DNA of 49,717 bases from a virus. This document shows, piece by piece, positions 1 to 11,000 of this stretch. The notes under the pieces are model-generated. The model was given only the letters and a program-made list of their open reading frames with translations, ran no database searches and was not told the origin of the DNA. The translations under genes were made by a program, and so were the position numbers. The DNA lies in IMG/VR virus record IMGVR_UViG_3300044630_004419, positions 1 through 49,717 of that record. The stretch is one strand, 5' to 3'. Each line of letters begins with the position of its first letter. Positions within the stretch are counted from its first letter, which is position 1.

Positions 1-690
1 TCCTTGAGAACCTGTAGTTCCTTGAGATCCTGTAGTTCCTTGAGATCCTGTAGTTCCTTGAATTCCTTGAGAACCTGTAGTTCCTTGAATACCTTGTCTT
101 CCTTGAATGCCTTGAGAACCTGTAGTTCCTTGAATTCCTTGAATACCTTGAGATCCTGTAGTTCCTTGAATTCCTTGAGAACCTGTAGTTCCTTGAGAAC
201 CTGTAGTTCCTTGAGAACCTGTAGTTCCTTGAATACCTTGTCTTCCTTGAATACCTTGAGATCCTGTAGTTCCTTGAGATCCTTCAACTCCTTGAATACC
301 TTGAATACCTTGAATTCCTTGAATACCTTGAGTTCCTTGAGTTCCTTGAGTTCCTTGAGTTCCTTGAATACCTTGAGAACCTGTAGTTCCTTGAATACCT
401 TGTCTTCCTTGAATACCTTGAGAACCTGTAGTTCCTTGAATACCTTGAGATCCTGTAGTTCCTTGAGATCCTTCAACTCCTTGAATACCTTGAGAACCTG
501 TAGTTCCTTGAGATCCTTCAACTCCTTGAATTCCTTGAATACCTTGAATACCTTGAATACCTTGAGTTCCTTGAATACCTTGAGAACCTGTAGTTCCTTG
601 AATACCTTGTCTTCCTTGAATACCTTGAATACCTTGAGAACCTGTAGTTCCTTGAATACCTTGTCTTCCTTGAATTCCTTGCAATCCAGC
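1..690 (-). repeat. Collagen-like Gly-X-Y block 5, running off the window
   Basis: GTT, GSQ, GIQ and GRQ triplets from about residue 2181 to the window edge. Near-identical longer units recur, for example those with GVEGSQGTTG on the coding strand. A short block 4 lies at 1318-1430. Confidence 0.8.
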
Positions 691-3600
691 AGCAAATGGA
701 GCAATCCAAGAAACTCCAGCACCAATAGAAACTAAAATAGAACCAGCAACACCAACATTTCCATAAAAATCTTTTAAAGAAGAATCAATTTCTACAATTC
801 CACTAAAGGTAGAAACCCCAGAAACACTTAATTGTGGTGTAATTACTGTCGTATCAGTAACTTGCATACCTCCAGCAGCAAGTCTAACTCCTAATGGAAT
901 TTGTGTAGATCCAATACCAACACCATAATTGAATATCCAAGCATCGGTGTTGAGACCAGTAAAGGAACCAGACTTAAACCACATTAACTGCTTATAGGTA
1001 TCTGGTGTAAGTTCACCACCAGAATTCATACTAATTAATGGGGTCCCCTCAGTAGATGCAATAGCAATACCACCACTACTTGCTGTCGTATCTGTAGAGA
1101 TGTCATTATCAAACGCATCTGTAGTAATACCAAGTACAATATCTTTGTCAGTAACTTTAAGTTCATTTACAGCAATAAATGCTGTAGTGCCACCAATTGT
1201 TATATTCCCACCAACATAAAGATTGGAACCATCAAAAGTTAGATTATTGGATCCAGTAGGATTATTTGAACCATCCTTATAAACAATTTGATTTGTAGAA
1301 CCTGCTACTGGACCAAAAATTCCTTGAATTCCTTGAATTCCTTGGATTCCTTGGATTCCTGTAGTTCCTTGAATTCCTTGGATACCTTGAGTTCCTTGAA
1401 TTCCTTGAGTACCTTGGAGTCCTTGAAGTGCAGCAGTTGCAATTGGAGTCCAACTAACTCCAGCACCAGTAGATACAAGAACTGATGTTGTAGTTCCTAC
1501 AGAGTTATTGAAATCATAAAGTCCAGAACGAAATCTTACATTACCATTAACATCTAATGGTTGTGATGGATTTGTAAGGCCAATACCAATATTACCAGTC
1601 GGTGTTATTCTTAATCTTTCTATTGCATTAGTATATTCATTAACAGTGCCTGTTGCAAAAATAATTCCACCACCAACTGATGTACTGTTATAAAAAATTA
1701 ATTGATTATCATTACTTCCTGCAAAATTACCATTTTTAATTGCAGACTGCTCTACACCACCGTCACCTCTAAAAATAATATAAGCATTATCTCCCTCATT
1801 GTTATTATCAGCATCTGATTCTATAATTAGTTTTGTATCACCAGAACTTGTTTGCAAATGTAAAATTGATTGTGGATTTGTAATACCGATTCCAACACTA
1901 CCAGAAGCAGTAACAACAAAAGGAGTTGTATCTGGATTAGCACTATCTTCAACAACCAGAGCATTACCAGTTCCAAGTTGAGTGATACGAACCATATCAC
2001 TTGATGTGGTTCCAGAGAACAATCCAGCAATAGAAGTTGCTGTTGGAACTACATTTAAAGTTGCTCCTGGATTTGTGATTCCAATACCAAGATTACCAGA
2101 AACATAAGCACCACCAGTTACTTGAAGTCTTTGTGATGCTGTTCCAGTAGTTGTAGCAGTGCCGACTACTAAAGAATATGGAGCATCTATACTTACTATT
2201 TGAAGTGATTTATTCAGTTGTAAAGCATTCTGCGTTCCATCAAAAAAACTAAAAGGTTCTGTACCACCACCAGTTAACCCCACTCTCCAGATTTGACTTC
2301 CACTTTCACTTTCTACTGTAAATTGTGCCCTTCCAGATGAAGAAGATCTTTGAAGTCTTAAATTAACATCACCTGTTGAAGTTGTTTTTATTATTGCATT
2401 TCCAAGAACATCAAGTTTTGATGTTGGATTTGTGGATCCAATTCCAATATAACCATTTGATCTCTTAACATTTAATGCATATTGAACTACTGAATTTTCA
2501 AGGGTTCCAAAAGTAAATAAGTCTGCTACACTATCATATCTTATAATTCCACCATAAGCATCAGTATTAAATTCAGTAATGACAATATCTCTAGTTCCTG
2601 TTCCTCCCCCACCACCGTCAATTCTTAATAGAGTTCCTGCAGAACCAGATATATGAAGAGGATTTTGTGGATTTGTATTACCAATTCCAAGATTACCAGA
2701 AACATAAGCACCACCAGTCACTTGAAGTAGTTGTGATGCTGTTCCTGTAGTTGTGGCAGCACCAATAAGAAGATTAGTTGGTGATGGAATAGTAACAGTA
2801 CTAATCGCACCAGCAGTAGCAGAACCTAAAGAAATTAAAGTTCTTGTATTTGCTGTTCCACCAGCACCAATATTAACAGTCTTTTGGTTGGTTGCAGTAG
2901 TAACACCAGAAGCAATATTTAATGTATGAGCAGAAGCAGACTGGTCTATCGTTATAGTTCCAGTTTGTGCGGTTCCACCAAGTGTTAATGTTCCAGAGGT
3001 TAATCCACCAAAAGCAGTAATGTTAGTTGTAGTATTACCACCAAGAAGTGTTGCAGCAACGTTTCCTGTGGTTATTGTTCCACCAGAAACTGTAAGGTTA
3101 CTACTTGTTGCAACAGAACCATCAATTTGGAGTGATTCCTTAACTGTAACTGGTCTGCTAAAATGAGCAGTATCAGTTACATAAAGACGATTATTCAGTC
3201 TTGTTTCATTGTTAAGAATAATTGAAGACCTTGTGGAAATACCAGCAGATGCAAGTTCTAATGAAGGAACATCAGTATTATATTGATAAACAGTATCATT
3301 GGTAGTTCCAACAACATATGCTTTTGATTGGTCTTCTTGATAGAATATTCCAGTTGGTGTGAGTTCTTGGAAACCAATATAAACATTATCATAAAATACT
3401 GCAGTACTTAAGTCCCAAGCAGAAGATAAATCAAATCTTGCAACTACATCACGAATTTGATCAATAATGTACATCTTTGTTCCAGATGCATTAAAATTAA
3501 TACCAACTGGTGCAGTAAGAGTCAGTGGAAGATTTAATGTATTTGTAGTACCAATAAGAAGGGTATTTGCAAGAGTTACAGTTGAATCAATTTCCCAAGC

Positions 3601-6600
3601 AGTAGAAACCGTATATTCATAAACAGCATCACCAGTGGAACCAACCACATACATCTTGGTTCCATCGTCTTTGAAGTAAACTCCTTGAGGTGCAGTATCA
3701 TTTAAACCGGAGTTAAAGTTTTTATTATCATAAGATGCAGAACTAATGTCCCAAGCAGTTCCTAAAGTATAAGAATAAACTCTGTCACCAGTTGGAGAAA
3801 CTCCAGTCTGACCACAAATATACATTCTGGTTCCATCTGGTTTAAAGTATAAACCAGCAGGATTAGTATCTTGTGCGGCAACACTAAAGTTTGTTGTAAA
3901 TGTTGCGGTATTGACTTCCCAAGCAGTAGAAAGTGCATATTCATTTACATCATTTCCAGTATCACCAAGAATAAACATCTTGGTTCCATCATCTTTGAAG
4001 TAAATGTCTGATGGTGCAGTATCTTGAGCACTTACTGAATCAAATACACCAGCATACTCCCAAGAGTTAATATCAGTTACAGAACGAATAGAGTTTACAG
4101 TAGAAGCATCAGTTCTACCAATTGAGATTGTTCCACGAACATCAAGTGTTGATTGTGGATTTGTGGTTCCTATGCCGACTCTTTGATTTACTGCGTCATA
4201 AACAAAGTTAGTTGCACCCGCAGAAACATTATTATCATTAAAAATAACTTGAGTATTAGAACCTGCAATCGGTCCAGTTAAACCTTGGATTCCTTGAATT
4301 CCTTGATTTCCTTGAAGTCCAGAATTGCCTATAGTTCCATCAATTCCTTGAATTCCTTGAATTCCTTGAACTCCCAGAATTCCTTGAATTCCTTGAATTC
4401 CTTGACCACCTTGAATTCCATCAGATCCTTGAATCCCTTGAATTCCCTGACCACCTTGAATTCCTTGACTACCTTTAGATCCTGAAGTTCCTTGAATGCC
4501 CTGAATTCCTTGACTACCTTGAATTCCTTGAATTCCTTGACCACCTTGAATTCCTTGAATTCCTTGAGTTCCTTGAATTCCTTGAATTCCTTGACCACCT
4601 TGAATTCCTTGAATTCCTTGAGTTCCTTGAATTCCTTGAATTCCTTGAACTCCCAGAATTCCTTGAATTCCTTGAATTCCTTGAGTACCCTGAATTCCCT
4701 GAATACCTTGAACACCTTGAATTCCTTGAATACCCTGAATTCCTTGAGTTCCTTGAGTTCCAGCAAGTGTAAATGGTGCCCAACTTACTCCAACTCCAGT
4801 TGAAATTAATACTGATGATGCAGTTCCTACTTTGTTATTAGAATCATATAATGCTCCACGAAGTCTTATACTTCCAGATACGTCAAGTTTTGCTGTTGCA
4901 TTTGTAGTTCCAATGCCAACATTATCAGCAATATATGCACTTCCAAAAACTTGAAGTTTTTGACTAGATCCAGTTTCTGAGGAAGATCCTAGTATAATAT
5001 TTCCCTTATCTGGACTCAAATAAGTATTTCCATCATTTAAATTGATGACAATTCCATTATGATAAAATATAGATTGTGGTGATCTAGCTTTAACTACAAA
5101 ACATTCTGCATCACCAAAATTTTCTGAAGATCCTATTCTTGTATCTAATCTAAAAATTGCACTAAGGTTATTTTGGTCATAAGATGAAATTTGGTCAATA
5201 TTTATGCCATATGATAAAATAGTTCCGTCAACTTCTGTGAATATTCCAGAATTAATTGGACCAGAAGTATTAAATATAACTCCAGAATCAGTTACTCCCT
5301 GAACAATATCACCAATTTGAATATCACCATCAGTATTATAGATTGTAATTCCATTATCTGTAGTTTCGAATTTTTTATTATTATTATAATAAAGTTCAGA
5401 AGAACCATTCTCAGTATAAACTGCTAAAGTTTCATTGCCAGAATAATTTTGAATATTAAGTTGATTGCTTCTTAAATATAAATTTCCAGATCCAGATTCT
5501 GAAATAAAACTATCAATACCATCACTATAAATCTGTAATACATCATCATCACCAAGATAAACATAATTATTATTACCTAAGTGTATATCATTTGTGAATG
5601 TAGAAATTCCAGATATTAAAACATTATTTGTATAAAAAGTATTCCCATCAAATGTTAAATTTGATGATCCAGTAGCAACATTAGAAGAATCCTTATATAC
5701 AATTTGATATTCTGATCCTGCTACTGGACCAAAAATTCCTTGAATTCCTTGAGATCCTTGAGATCCTATAGATCCTTGAATTCCTTGAGAACCTGTAGTT
5801 CCTTGAATTCCTTGAATTCCCTGAGAACCTGTAGTTCCTTGGATACCTTGAATTCCTTGAATTCCTTGGATACCTTGAGTTCCTTGAATTCCTTGGATAC
5901 CTTGAGTTCCTTGTATTCCTTGTCTCCCTTGAGTTCCTTGAGAACCTGTAGTTCCTTGAAGACCTGTAGTTCCTTGAGTTCCTTGATTTCCTTGAGTTCC
6001 TTGGATACCTTGAGTACCTTGTCTTCCCTGAATACCTTGGATACCTTGGGAACCTGTAGTTCCTGTATTTCCTGTATTTCCTTGAATTCCTTGAAACCCT
6101 GTAGTTCCTTGTCTTCCTTGAATTCCTTGAATTCCTTGAGTTCCTGTAGATCCTTGAATTCCTTGAGAACCTGTAGACCCTTGAATTCCTTGAGAACCTG
6201 TAGATCCTTGAATTCCTTGAGTTCCTGTAGATCCTTGAATTCCTTGAGAACCTGTAGACCCTTGAATTCCTTGAGAACCTGTAGATCCAATTCCTTGAAT
6301 TCCTTGAATTCCTTGAGTACCTTGAGCCGAAGATGTTACTGAAAATGTTATCTTTTTTGGATCTGATGCATATGTCGTTATTGCAATTCCAGGTCCAGCA
6401 ACAAATTCTACAGTATCCTCACCAACAGCAACTAATGAATCTTGTCCATCAACAATCCAAGTTTTAAATGTGCTGTTAAGTTCAACAAATACTTCACCAC
6501 TACCAAGATCTGTAACAGCAAATCCAGTATTACTATCAAATCTTATTGCACTAATATTAGTTACAGCATCTGTACTATTGATACCAGAAACTCCATTTCT

Positions 6601-7230
6601 GGTACTGACAGTTAATGTGGGGGCAGATGGTCCTTGAATACCTTGTATTCCTTGAGTTCCTTGTATTCCTTGTATTCCCTGAATACCTGGAATACCTTGA
6701 ATACCAAAGGAACCTTGAATACCATCAATACCTTGTATTCCTTGAAGTTTAGCATCAGATCCTTGAATACCTTGAGTGCCCTGAATACCAAAGGAACCTT
6801 GAATGCCATCAAAACCTTGTATTCCTTGAGTTCCTTGAAGTTTAGCATCAGATCCTTGAATACCTTGAAAACCTAGAGAACCCTGAAGACCATCAATACC
6901 TTGAGTTCCCTGAATTCCCTGAATTTTGGCATCAGATCCTTGAATACCTTGAAAACCTAGAGAACCCTGAAGACCATCGATACCTTGTATTCCTTGAGTT
7001 CCCTGAATTCCCTGGGGACCTTGTATTCCCTGAATTCCTTGTATTCCCTGAATTCCTTGATTTCCGATCAATCCCTGAATACCAGAAGGTAATGCAGTCG
7101 TTATATCTAAATTGTCTGATGGTGGTATTCCAACATCAATTGAAGTTGATGAAGATACTATATCAATATTATTATTATTGGATAATTCTACGTCTATATT
7201 GGAATTAGATACATTTACTTCGATATCCAT
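1..7230 (-). CDS. Giant collagen-like tail fibre/virion protein, 3' end beyond window
   Basis: The minus strand is open without a stop from an ATG at 7230 to base 1, giving at least 2410 residues; the C-terminus lies outside the window. The start overlaps the stop of the upstream gene as TGATG, so translation is probably coupled. After a short Asn/Ser/Asp-rich N-terminus there are five Gly-X-Y blocks dominated by GIQ, GTQ and GTT triplets, at about residues 52-200, 301-499, 824-984, 1934-1971 and 2181 to the window edge. Between them lie beta-rich fibre modules with GIG-TNP-LDV motifs, and a five-unit propeller-like repeat at about residues 1051-1330. A module reading like SVLVSTGAGVSW precedes three of the collagen blocks. 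It is probably an adhesin or tail fibre; the exact virion location is not visible. Plus-strand open frames here are low-complexity mirror readings. Confidence 0.85.
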   Translation of the reverse strand, partial: MDIEVNVSNSNIDVELSNNNNIDIVSSSTSIDVGIPPSDNLDITTALPSGIQGLIGNQGIQGIQGIQGIQGPQGIQGTQGIQGIDGLQGSLGFQGIQGSDAKIQGIQGTQGIDGLQGSLGFQGIQGSDAKLQGTQGIQGFDGIQGSFGIQGTQGIQGSDAKLQGIQGIDGIQGSFGIQGIPGIQGIQGIQGTQGIQGIQGPSAPTLTVSTRNGVSGINSTDAVTNISAIRFDSNTGFAVTDLGSGEVFVELNSTFKTWIVDGQDSLVAVGEDTVEFVAGPGIAITTYASDPKKITFSVTSSAQGTQGIQGIQGIGSTGSQGIQGSTGSQGIQGSTGTQGIQGSTGSQGIQGSTGSQGIQGSTGTQGIQGIQGRQGTTGFQGIQGNTGNTGTTGSQGIQGIQGRQGTQGIQGTQGNQGTQGTTGLQGTTGSQGTQGRQGIQGTQGIQGIQGTQGIQGIQGIQGIQGTTGSQGIQGIQGTTGSQGIQGSIGSQGSQGIQGIFGPVAGSEYQIVYKDSSNVATGSSNLTFDGNTFYTNNVLISGISTFTNDIHLGNNNYVYLGDDDVLQIYSDGIDSFISESGSGNLYLRSNQLNIQNYSGNETLAVYTENGSSELYYNNNKKFETTDNGITIYNTDGDIQIGDIVQGVTDSGVIFNTSGPINSGIFTEVDGTILSYGINIDQISSYDQNNLSAIFRLDTRIGSSENFGDAECFVVKARSPQSIFYHNGIVINLNDGNTYLSPDKGNIILGSSSETGSSQKLQVFGSAYIADNVGIGTTNATAKLDVSGSIRLRGALYDSNNKVGTASSVLISTGVGVSWAPFTLAGTQGTQGIQGIQGIQGVQGIQGIQGTQGIQGIQGILGVQGIQGIQGTQGIQGIQGGQGIQGIQGTQGIQGIQGGQGIQGIQGSQGIQGIQGTSGSKGSQGIQGGQGIQGIQGSDGIQGGQGIQGIQGILGVQGIQGIQGIDGTIGNSGLQGNQGIQGIQGLTGPIAGSNTQVIFNDNNVSAGATNFVYDAVNQRVGIGTTNPQSTLDVRGTISIGRTDASTVNSIRSVTDINSWEYAGVFDSVSAQDTAPSDIYFKDDGTKMFILGDTGNDVNEYALSTAWEVNTATFTTNFSVAAQDTNPAGLYFKPDGTRMYICGQTGVSPTGDRVYSYTLGTAWDISSASYDNKNFNSGLNDTAPQGVYFKDDGTKMYVVGSTGDAVYEYTVSTAWEIDSTVTLANTLLIGTTNTLNLPLTLTAPVGINFNASGTKMYIIDQIRDVVARFDLSSAWDLSTAVFYDNVYIGFQELTPTGIFYQEDQSKAYVVGTTNDTVYQYNTDVPSLELASAGISTRSSIILNNETRLNNRLYVTDTAHFSRPVTVKESLQIDGSVATSSNLTVSGGTITTGNVAATLLGGNTTTNITAFGGLTSGTLTLGGTAQTGTITIDQSASAHTLNIASGVTTATNQKTVNIGAGGTANTRTLISLGSATAGAISTVTIPSPTNLLIGAATTTGTASQLLQVTGGAYVSGNLGIGNTNPQNPLHISGSAGTLLRIDGGGGGTGTRDIVITEFNTDAYGGIIRYDSVADLFTFGTLENSVVQYALNVKRSNGYIGIGSTNPTSKLDVLGNAIIKTTSTGDVNLRLQRSSSSGRAQFTVESESGSQIWRVGLTGGGTEPFSFFDGTQNALQLNKSLQIVSIDAPYSLVVGTATTTGTASQRLQVTGGAYVSGNLGIGITNPGATLNVVPTATSIAGLFSGTTSSDMVRITQLGTGNALVVEDSANPDTTPFVVTASGSVGIGITNPQSILHLQTSSGDTKLIIESDADNNNEGDNAYIIFRGDGGVEQSAIKNGNFAGSNDNQLIFYNSTSVGGGIIFATGTVNEYTNAIERLRITPTGNIGIGLTNPSQPLDVNGNVRFRSGLYDFNNSVGTTTSVLVSTGAGVSWTPIATAALQGLQGTQGIQGTQGIQGIQGTTGIQGIQGIQGIQGIFGPVAGSTNQIVYKDGSNNPTGSNNLTFDGSNLYVGGNITIGGTTAFIAVNELKVTDKDIVLGITTDAFDNDISTDTTASSGGIAIASTEGTPLISMNSGGELTPDTYKQLMWFKSGSFTGLNTDAWIFNYGVGIGSTQIPLGVRLAAGGMQVTDTTVITPQLSVSGVSTFSGIVEIDSSLKDFYGNVGVAGSILVSIGAGVSWIAPFAAGLQGIQGRQGIQGTTGSQGIQGIQGRQGIQGTTGSQGIQGTQGIQGIQGIQGIQGVEGSQGTTGSQGIQGVEGSQGTTGSQGIQGTTGSQGIQGRQGIQGTTGSQGIQGTQGTQGTQGTQGIQGIQGIQGIQGVEGSQGTTGSQGIQGRQGIQGTTGSQGTTGSQGTTGSQGIQGTTGSQGIQGIQGTTGSQGIQGRQGIQGTTGSQGIQGTTGSQGTTGSQGTTGSQG
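3241..4080 (-). repeat. Five-unit propeller-like repeat inside the collagen fibre
   Basis: The large fibre contains five successive units of roughly 45-60 residues (about residues 1051-1330). Each has a core like YFKDDGTKMYVVG followed by D-VYEY-LSTAWD. The spacing and alternating strand pattern suggest beta-propeller blades. The fifth unit is the most divergent (IFYQEDQSKAYVVG). The family was recognised by eye only. Confidence 0.65.
4280..4760 (-). repeat. Collagen-like Gly-X-Y block 3
   Basis: Almost pure GIQ and GGQ triplets at about residues 824-984 of the large fibre. The N-terminal flank is the SVLISTGVGVSW module. Confidence 0.8.
5735..6330 (-). repeat. Collagen-like Gly-X-Y block 2
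   Basis: Triplet repeats (GIQ, GTT, GSQ, GST, GRQ) cover about residues 301-499 of the large fibre. Threonine-rich GTTGSQ units are common here; the block lacks lysine and has few prolines. Confidence 0.8.
6630..7078 (-). repeat. Collagen-like Gly-X-Y block 1
   Basis: Nine-base-periodic DNA encodes Gly-X-Gln-type triplets (GIQ, GLQ, GSL, GFQ) at about residues 52-200 of the large fibre. It includes several nearly identical longer units with DAKIQG and GIDGLQGSLG, which points to internal duplication. Confidence 0.8.
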
Positions 7231-7571
7231 CAGGATGACGTTCCTTCTACTAAGATTGACCCTTTAAAATATTTGGAAGTAGTTGCTGTTGTTCCAACAC
7301 CAACTGTCCCTATTACATCATAAACATATCTTCCAGGAGAAATTGTTCCAGTTATTGAACTTGCCATTCCAATATTAACTTTTCCCAAAGTATTTGGAAC
7401 GTCTTTGGTTATATTAAAAGCATAATAATCGGAAGCAGCATAATGCTTCCTCATTTTTGCTGAAAAATTATAATTAGTTAAATCAATAGGAGCACCATTT
7501 GATTTAAGTGTTAGTGATAATGAGAAGTCTGTTCCCTGCTCTATGGGGAAATTAATTACTTGTACTGCCAT
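7230..7571 (-). CDS. Small virion-type protein, 113 aa
   Basis: A 113-residue beta-rich protein starting MAVQVINFPIEQG, with an SLTLKSNGAPIDLTNY segment. That pattern resembles the immunoglobulin-like baseplate-upper (BppU-type) domains seen in phage structural genes. A late promoter-like AATAAATA lies about 20 bp upstream, and its stop overlaps the start of the collagen fibre gene (TGATG). It is probably a structural or fibre-associated protein; the assignment is by context and pattern only. Confidence 0.6.
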   Translation of the reverse strand: MAVQVINFPIEQGTDFSLSLTLKSNGAPIDLTNYNFSAKMRKHYAASDYYAFNITKDVPNTLGKVNIGMASSITGTISPGRYVYDVIGTVGVGTTATTSKYFKGSILVEGTSS

Positions 7572-7591
7572 TATCTTTGAACTTTATTAGT

Positions 7592-7599
7592 TATTTATT
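7592..7599 (-). promoter_or_regulatory. Late promoter-like AATAAATA
   Basis: AATAAATA on the minus strand, 21 bases before the ATG of the 113-aa gene. It fits the T4-type late consensus TATAAATA (NATAAATA in cyanophages). Confidence 0.5.
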
Positions 7600-7602
7600 T
7601 GT

Positions 7603-7968
7603 TTAAATTTCAGAATTATTTTTATCTTGCCAAGGATTTTCGATAACTGTTTTCTTTGAAAATAATATTTCAGTTAATTTTTCAATATTATTTTTTTTAT
7701 ACATACCAAAACTTACCACATTCTTGGGGATCCAAGATGCAACTTGATCTTCTGTCAATTCTTCAAAATTAATAAACGATTCCTGTAGATCTATCTCAGA
7801 CACTTTAAATGGAACTGCACCAGAAAAACATTCAACAGTATCTGGAAAATCTTTATGATAAGTTTCTAATGACCATCTACAATGTACGACAACATTATTG
7901 AAGTCATTAAAACTATCTTCAACAGTCAATTGAGTAACTTTTATCGTATGTATAAAATCGTTCTGCAT
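7603..7968 (-). CDS. Conserved-type phage protein, 121 aa
   Basis: A 121-residue soluble protein beginning MQNDFIHTIKVTQLTVEDSF, with a VVHCRWSLE segment and an acidic middle. No catalytic motif is visible. Similar short proteins accompany fibre genes in cyanophages, but I cannot name a function. It has its own late promoter-like site upstream and sits between the two collagen-like fibre genes, suggesting a structural or fibre-assembly role. Confidence 0.6.
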   Translation of the reverse strand: MQNDFIHTIKVTQLTVEDSFNDFNNVVVHCRWSLETYHKDFPDTVECFSGAVPFKVSEIDLQESFINFEELTEDQVASWIPKNVVSFGMYKKNNIEKLTEILFSKKTVIENPWQDKNNSEI

Positions 7969-7989
7969 ACTTAAAATTGTGGTTGTTAC

Positions 7990-7997
7990 TATTTATT
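7990..7997 (-). promoter_or_regulatory. Late promoter-like AATAAATA
   Basis: AATAAATA on the minus strand, about 22 bp before the start of the 121-aa gene and just after the stop of the 1649-aa fibre gene. Confidence 0.5.
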
Positions 7998-8007
7998 ATT
8001 AAAAGCA

Positions 8008-11000
8008 TCAACCACAATATAGAACACAAGTTACGAGATAAGAACCATCACTATAAATTCGTTGTTTGATCGTACTAGTAACTTTTGCGATTGTTTTGCT
8101 TCTGATAATATTATCATCTTGAACCTTTCCACAACCATCACCATTTGATTCAATCAGATCACCAATATTGACAACTTCATTTGGTGCCATTCTAACAAAA
8201 TAATTTCCAATTGCTCCAACATTTAGATCTGTCCAAGGTTCAACTTTGTGTTCATCTTCCCTTTCCATATCAACATCAGTGTCCCAACCAACAAATACTC
8301 CAAATACGGCAGAAGATCCAATCGTATCACTTACTTTTACTTTTACGTGCTTATTTAATGTATCACTATAGACATCATAGGTATTTTCAAGTTCTTTTTG
8401 TTCTAATTTAATAACTCCTGTGTATTGTTGATCATCATATGTAAATTGAATTTCAGAATCAATTTCTACATTTCCATTGTAAGGAATTTTCTTTTTACGA
8501 TAATCGTCTAATAATTCATCAAAATAATCAAATTCAATAATTTTCCATTCAACCAATTCATCAATAGTTTCTAGTATAGTTCCAACCAAAATATCTTGTT
8601 TTTCTCTATTTTCAAGGCAGGACCAGTGTGATCCCATAAATGAATTATAACTGACTGAAGTTCCATTAACAGAAATACTTCCTTCTTGATCACCACCTTG
8701 CCTAATTGAAATTATTGTTCCGTCATTGCCAGTTCTATTCACTCTGATGGGAACATTTTGATATGTTGCCAAATCATATCCACCAGAAGTTAATCTTCCT
8801 CCAGGATTATTTCCTGTAGATCCAGCAGGATCTACTCCAGGAGATGCACCATTAATATAAAGTTCCACAAGTCTGGAGGATCCATATGGATCCACATACC
8901 ATGCAGTATCTACACTATCATAAAATATGTTACTGAATACTCTACCCGAAGAAATATCCCCATTGCTATTTAAATCAATAACAGCACCACCAGTTCTATT
9001 TCCAGATCGGATTCTGACTCCACCACTAAATCTCATACTGCAGTATCCATCATTCATATCAACGATATCTCCATCATCACCAAGAATAATACCACCACCA
9101 GTAGCATTAGATGCATTTGCCCAAATATTTCCTTTACATGCAATATCCCCAGTTCTTGTATTAAATACAATTCTGTTCACATTATCATATGATGGGAATC
9201 CAATTCCATACCAACTTCTAATTGACAAATTAAAGTTGTCAAAAGTGGCATTATCTGCATTACCATTTGTAATATAATTCGTTCCATAAGTGGTCAGAAA
9301 ATACGCATTAGCATAAACATTTTGATAATTTCCACCAGTAGAACTCTGAGCAATAAATCTTATAGATCCATCACTATACATCTTAATACCAGCTGCTGCT
9401 ACATTACTCCAATGGAATGTAAGTCCAGGAGCATATTGACTGCCTGTTTGAGTATTTGCTACGGAATTAATTTCACGAATTTCAATAGAACCTCCCCAAA
9501 CATCATTTGTGGGATTTGTTCCTATTGAATAAAAAGCATTATCTGCTGTTGAATTCACTCCATTAGCAGTAATAGCACCAGTAATATTAGCAGATCCATT
9601 TACGTCAAGTGCAAATGAACTACTTGGAGTTCTATTAATTCCAAGTCTTACTGGAATAGTTGTTTGTCCAGTTGCATCAAGAAGAGTTAAGGTTCTTGTT
9701 ATTGTTGCAAATACTCCAGTATATTGTCTTACATAAATTGGTTCATTTCCATCATCAGCAGTTGCAAGTTCAAGATATCCTGCATCACTAACTCCACCAC
9801 CCTGAACACGAATATAATCATTTGTTGCAACTGTATTATAAATTCTTGTTGCTGTACCTCCACTATAATCTGCATAGTTTGCAGAATTGAGGACAATATT
9901 TCCATTAATTCTTACATTATCATTATCAGGTACATTAAAATTAATACCATCATTTGTTTCATTTAATGATGAAATTTGAAGAACGGATCCAGTTAATCCA
10001 CCAACATTTATAGTATGAATAATAGAAGCAACATCAGTTTCATCACCAACGGTTTCCTTATCATATGCAGTCCAATATAGTCCACGATTTTGATTTGTTA
10101 ATGTATTTGCAAATCCATCAAAATAAATATCTCCTTCTCTACTTACAAATAAATGATCGTTAGAGAGAGCATTTGATGTATTTGAGTCCCCAAAATAAAA
10201 ACCACCACCACCTGATCCTCTTTGGTTTAGAATCCAAGTAGCACCATCACCAGAATTTCGGTTCCAATAAATGTAAGAACCTTGCTGTGTTATATTTGAA
10301 TAATCTGATGATTTTGGTGATAGTACAGTTGCTGCATCTGCTTTATATGATGTTGTACCAACATCACCCTTAATTCCTTGAGTTCCTGTAGTTCCTTGAG
10401 TTCCTGTAGTTCCTTGAAGTCCTCTAGTTCCTTGAATTCCTTGAAGTCCTTGAGATCCTATGGTTCCTTGAGTACCAGCAGCACCTTGAATACCTGTAAA
10501 TCCCTGAAGACCTCTAGTTCCCTGAATTCCTTGAGTACCCTGAATTCCTTGTCTTCCTTGAAGTCCCTGTATACCATAAATTCCTTGGTTGCCAATTCCC
10601 TGAATTCCTTGAACACCTTGTCTTCCTTGAGTACCTGTAAATCCTTGAATTCCTTGGGGACCAGCAACATTACTATCATTTCCAGGGAATCCTTGTGTAC
10701 CACTATTTCCTTGAATACCTTGAATACCTTGGAAACCAGCTCCAGTTATACCTTGAACTCCTTGTCTTCCTTGAAGACCTGAAGTTCCTTGAATTCCTTG
10801 AGATCCTGAAGTTCCTTGGATACCTTGATTTCCAGTTCCACTTATACCCTGAATTCCCTGAATGCCTTGAGTTCCCTGAAGACCTGTAGTTCCTTGAACT
10901 CCTTGATTTCCAGTTCCACTTATACCTTGAATTCCTTGTAATCCTTGCGTTCCGTTAAATCCTTGAAGACCTCTAGCACCTGTAGATCCTTGAATGCCTT

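Noticed and set aside
4-735. Plus-strand open frames rich in Ser, Leu, Asn and Thr over the repeat regions (also 4285-4803, 5740-6342, 10378-11904 and 16380-17231)
   Set aside because: They are mirror readings of the collagen-like and 45-bp repeat DNA; the minus-strand frame gives coherent Gly-X-Y or repeat proteins and continues through non-repeat domains.
1-735. CRISPR-like appearance of short regular repeats
   Set aside because: The period follows codons (9 nt and multiples), there are no unique spacers, and the reading frame stays open across them.
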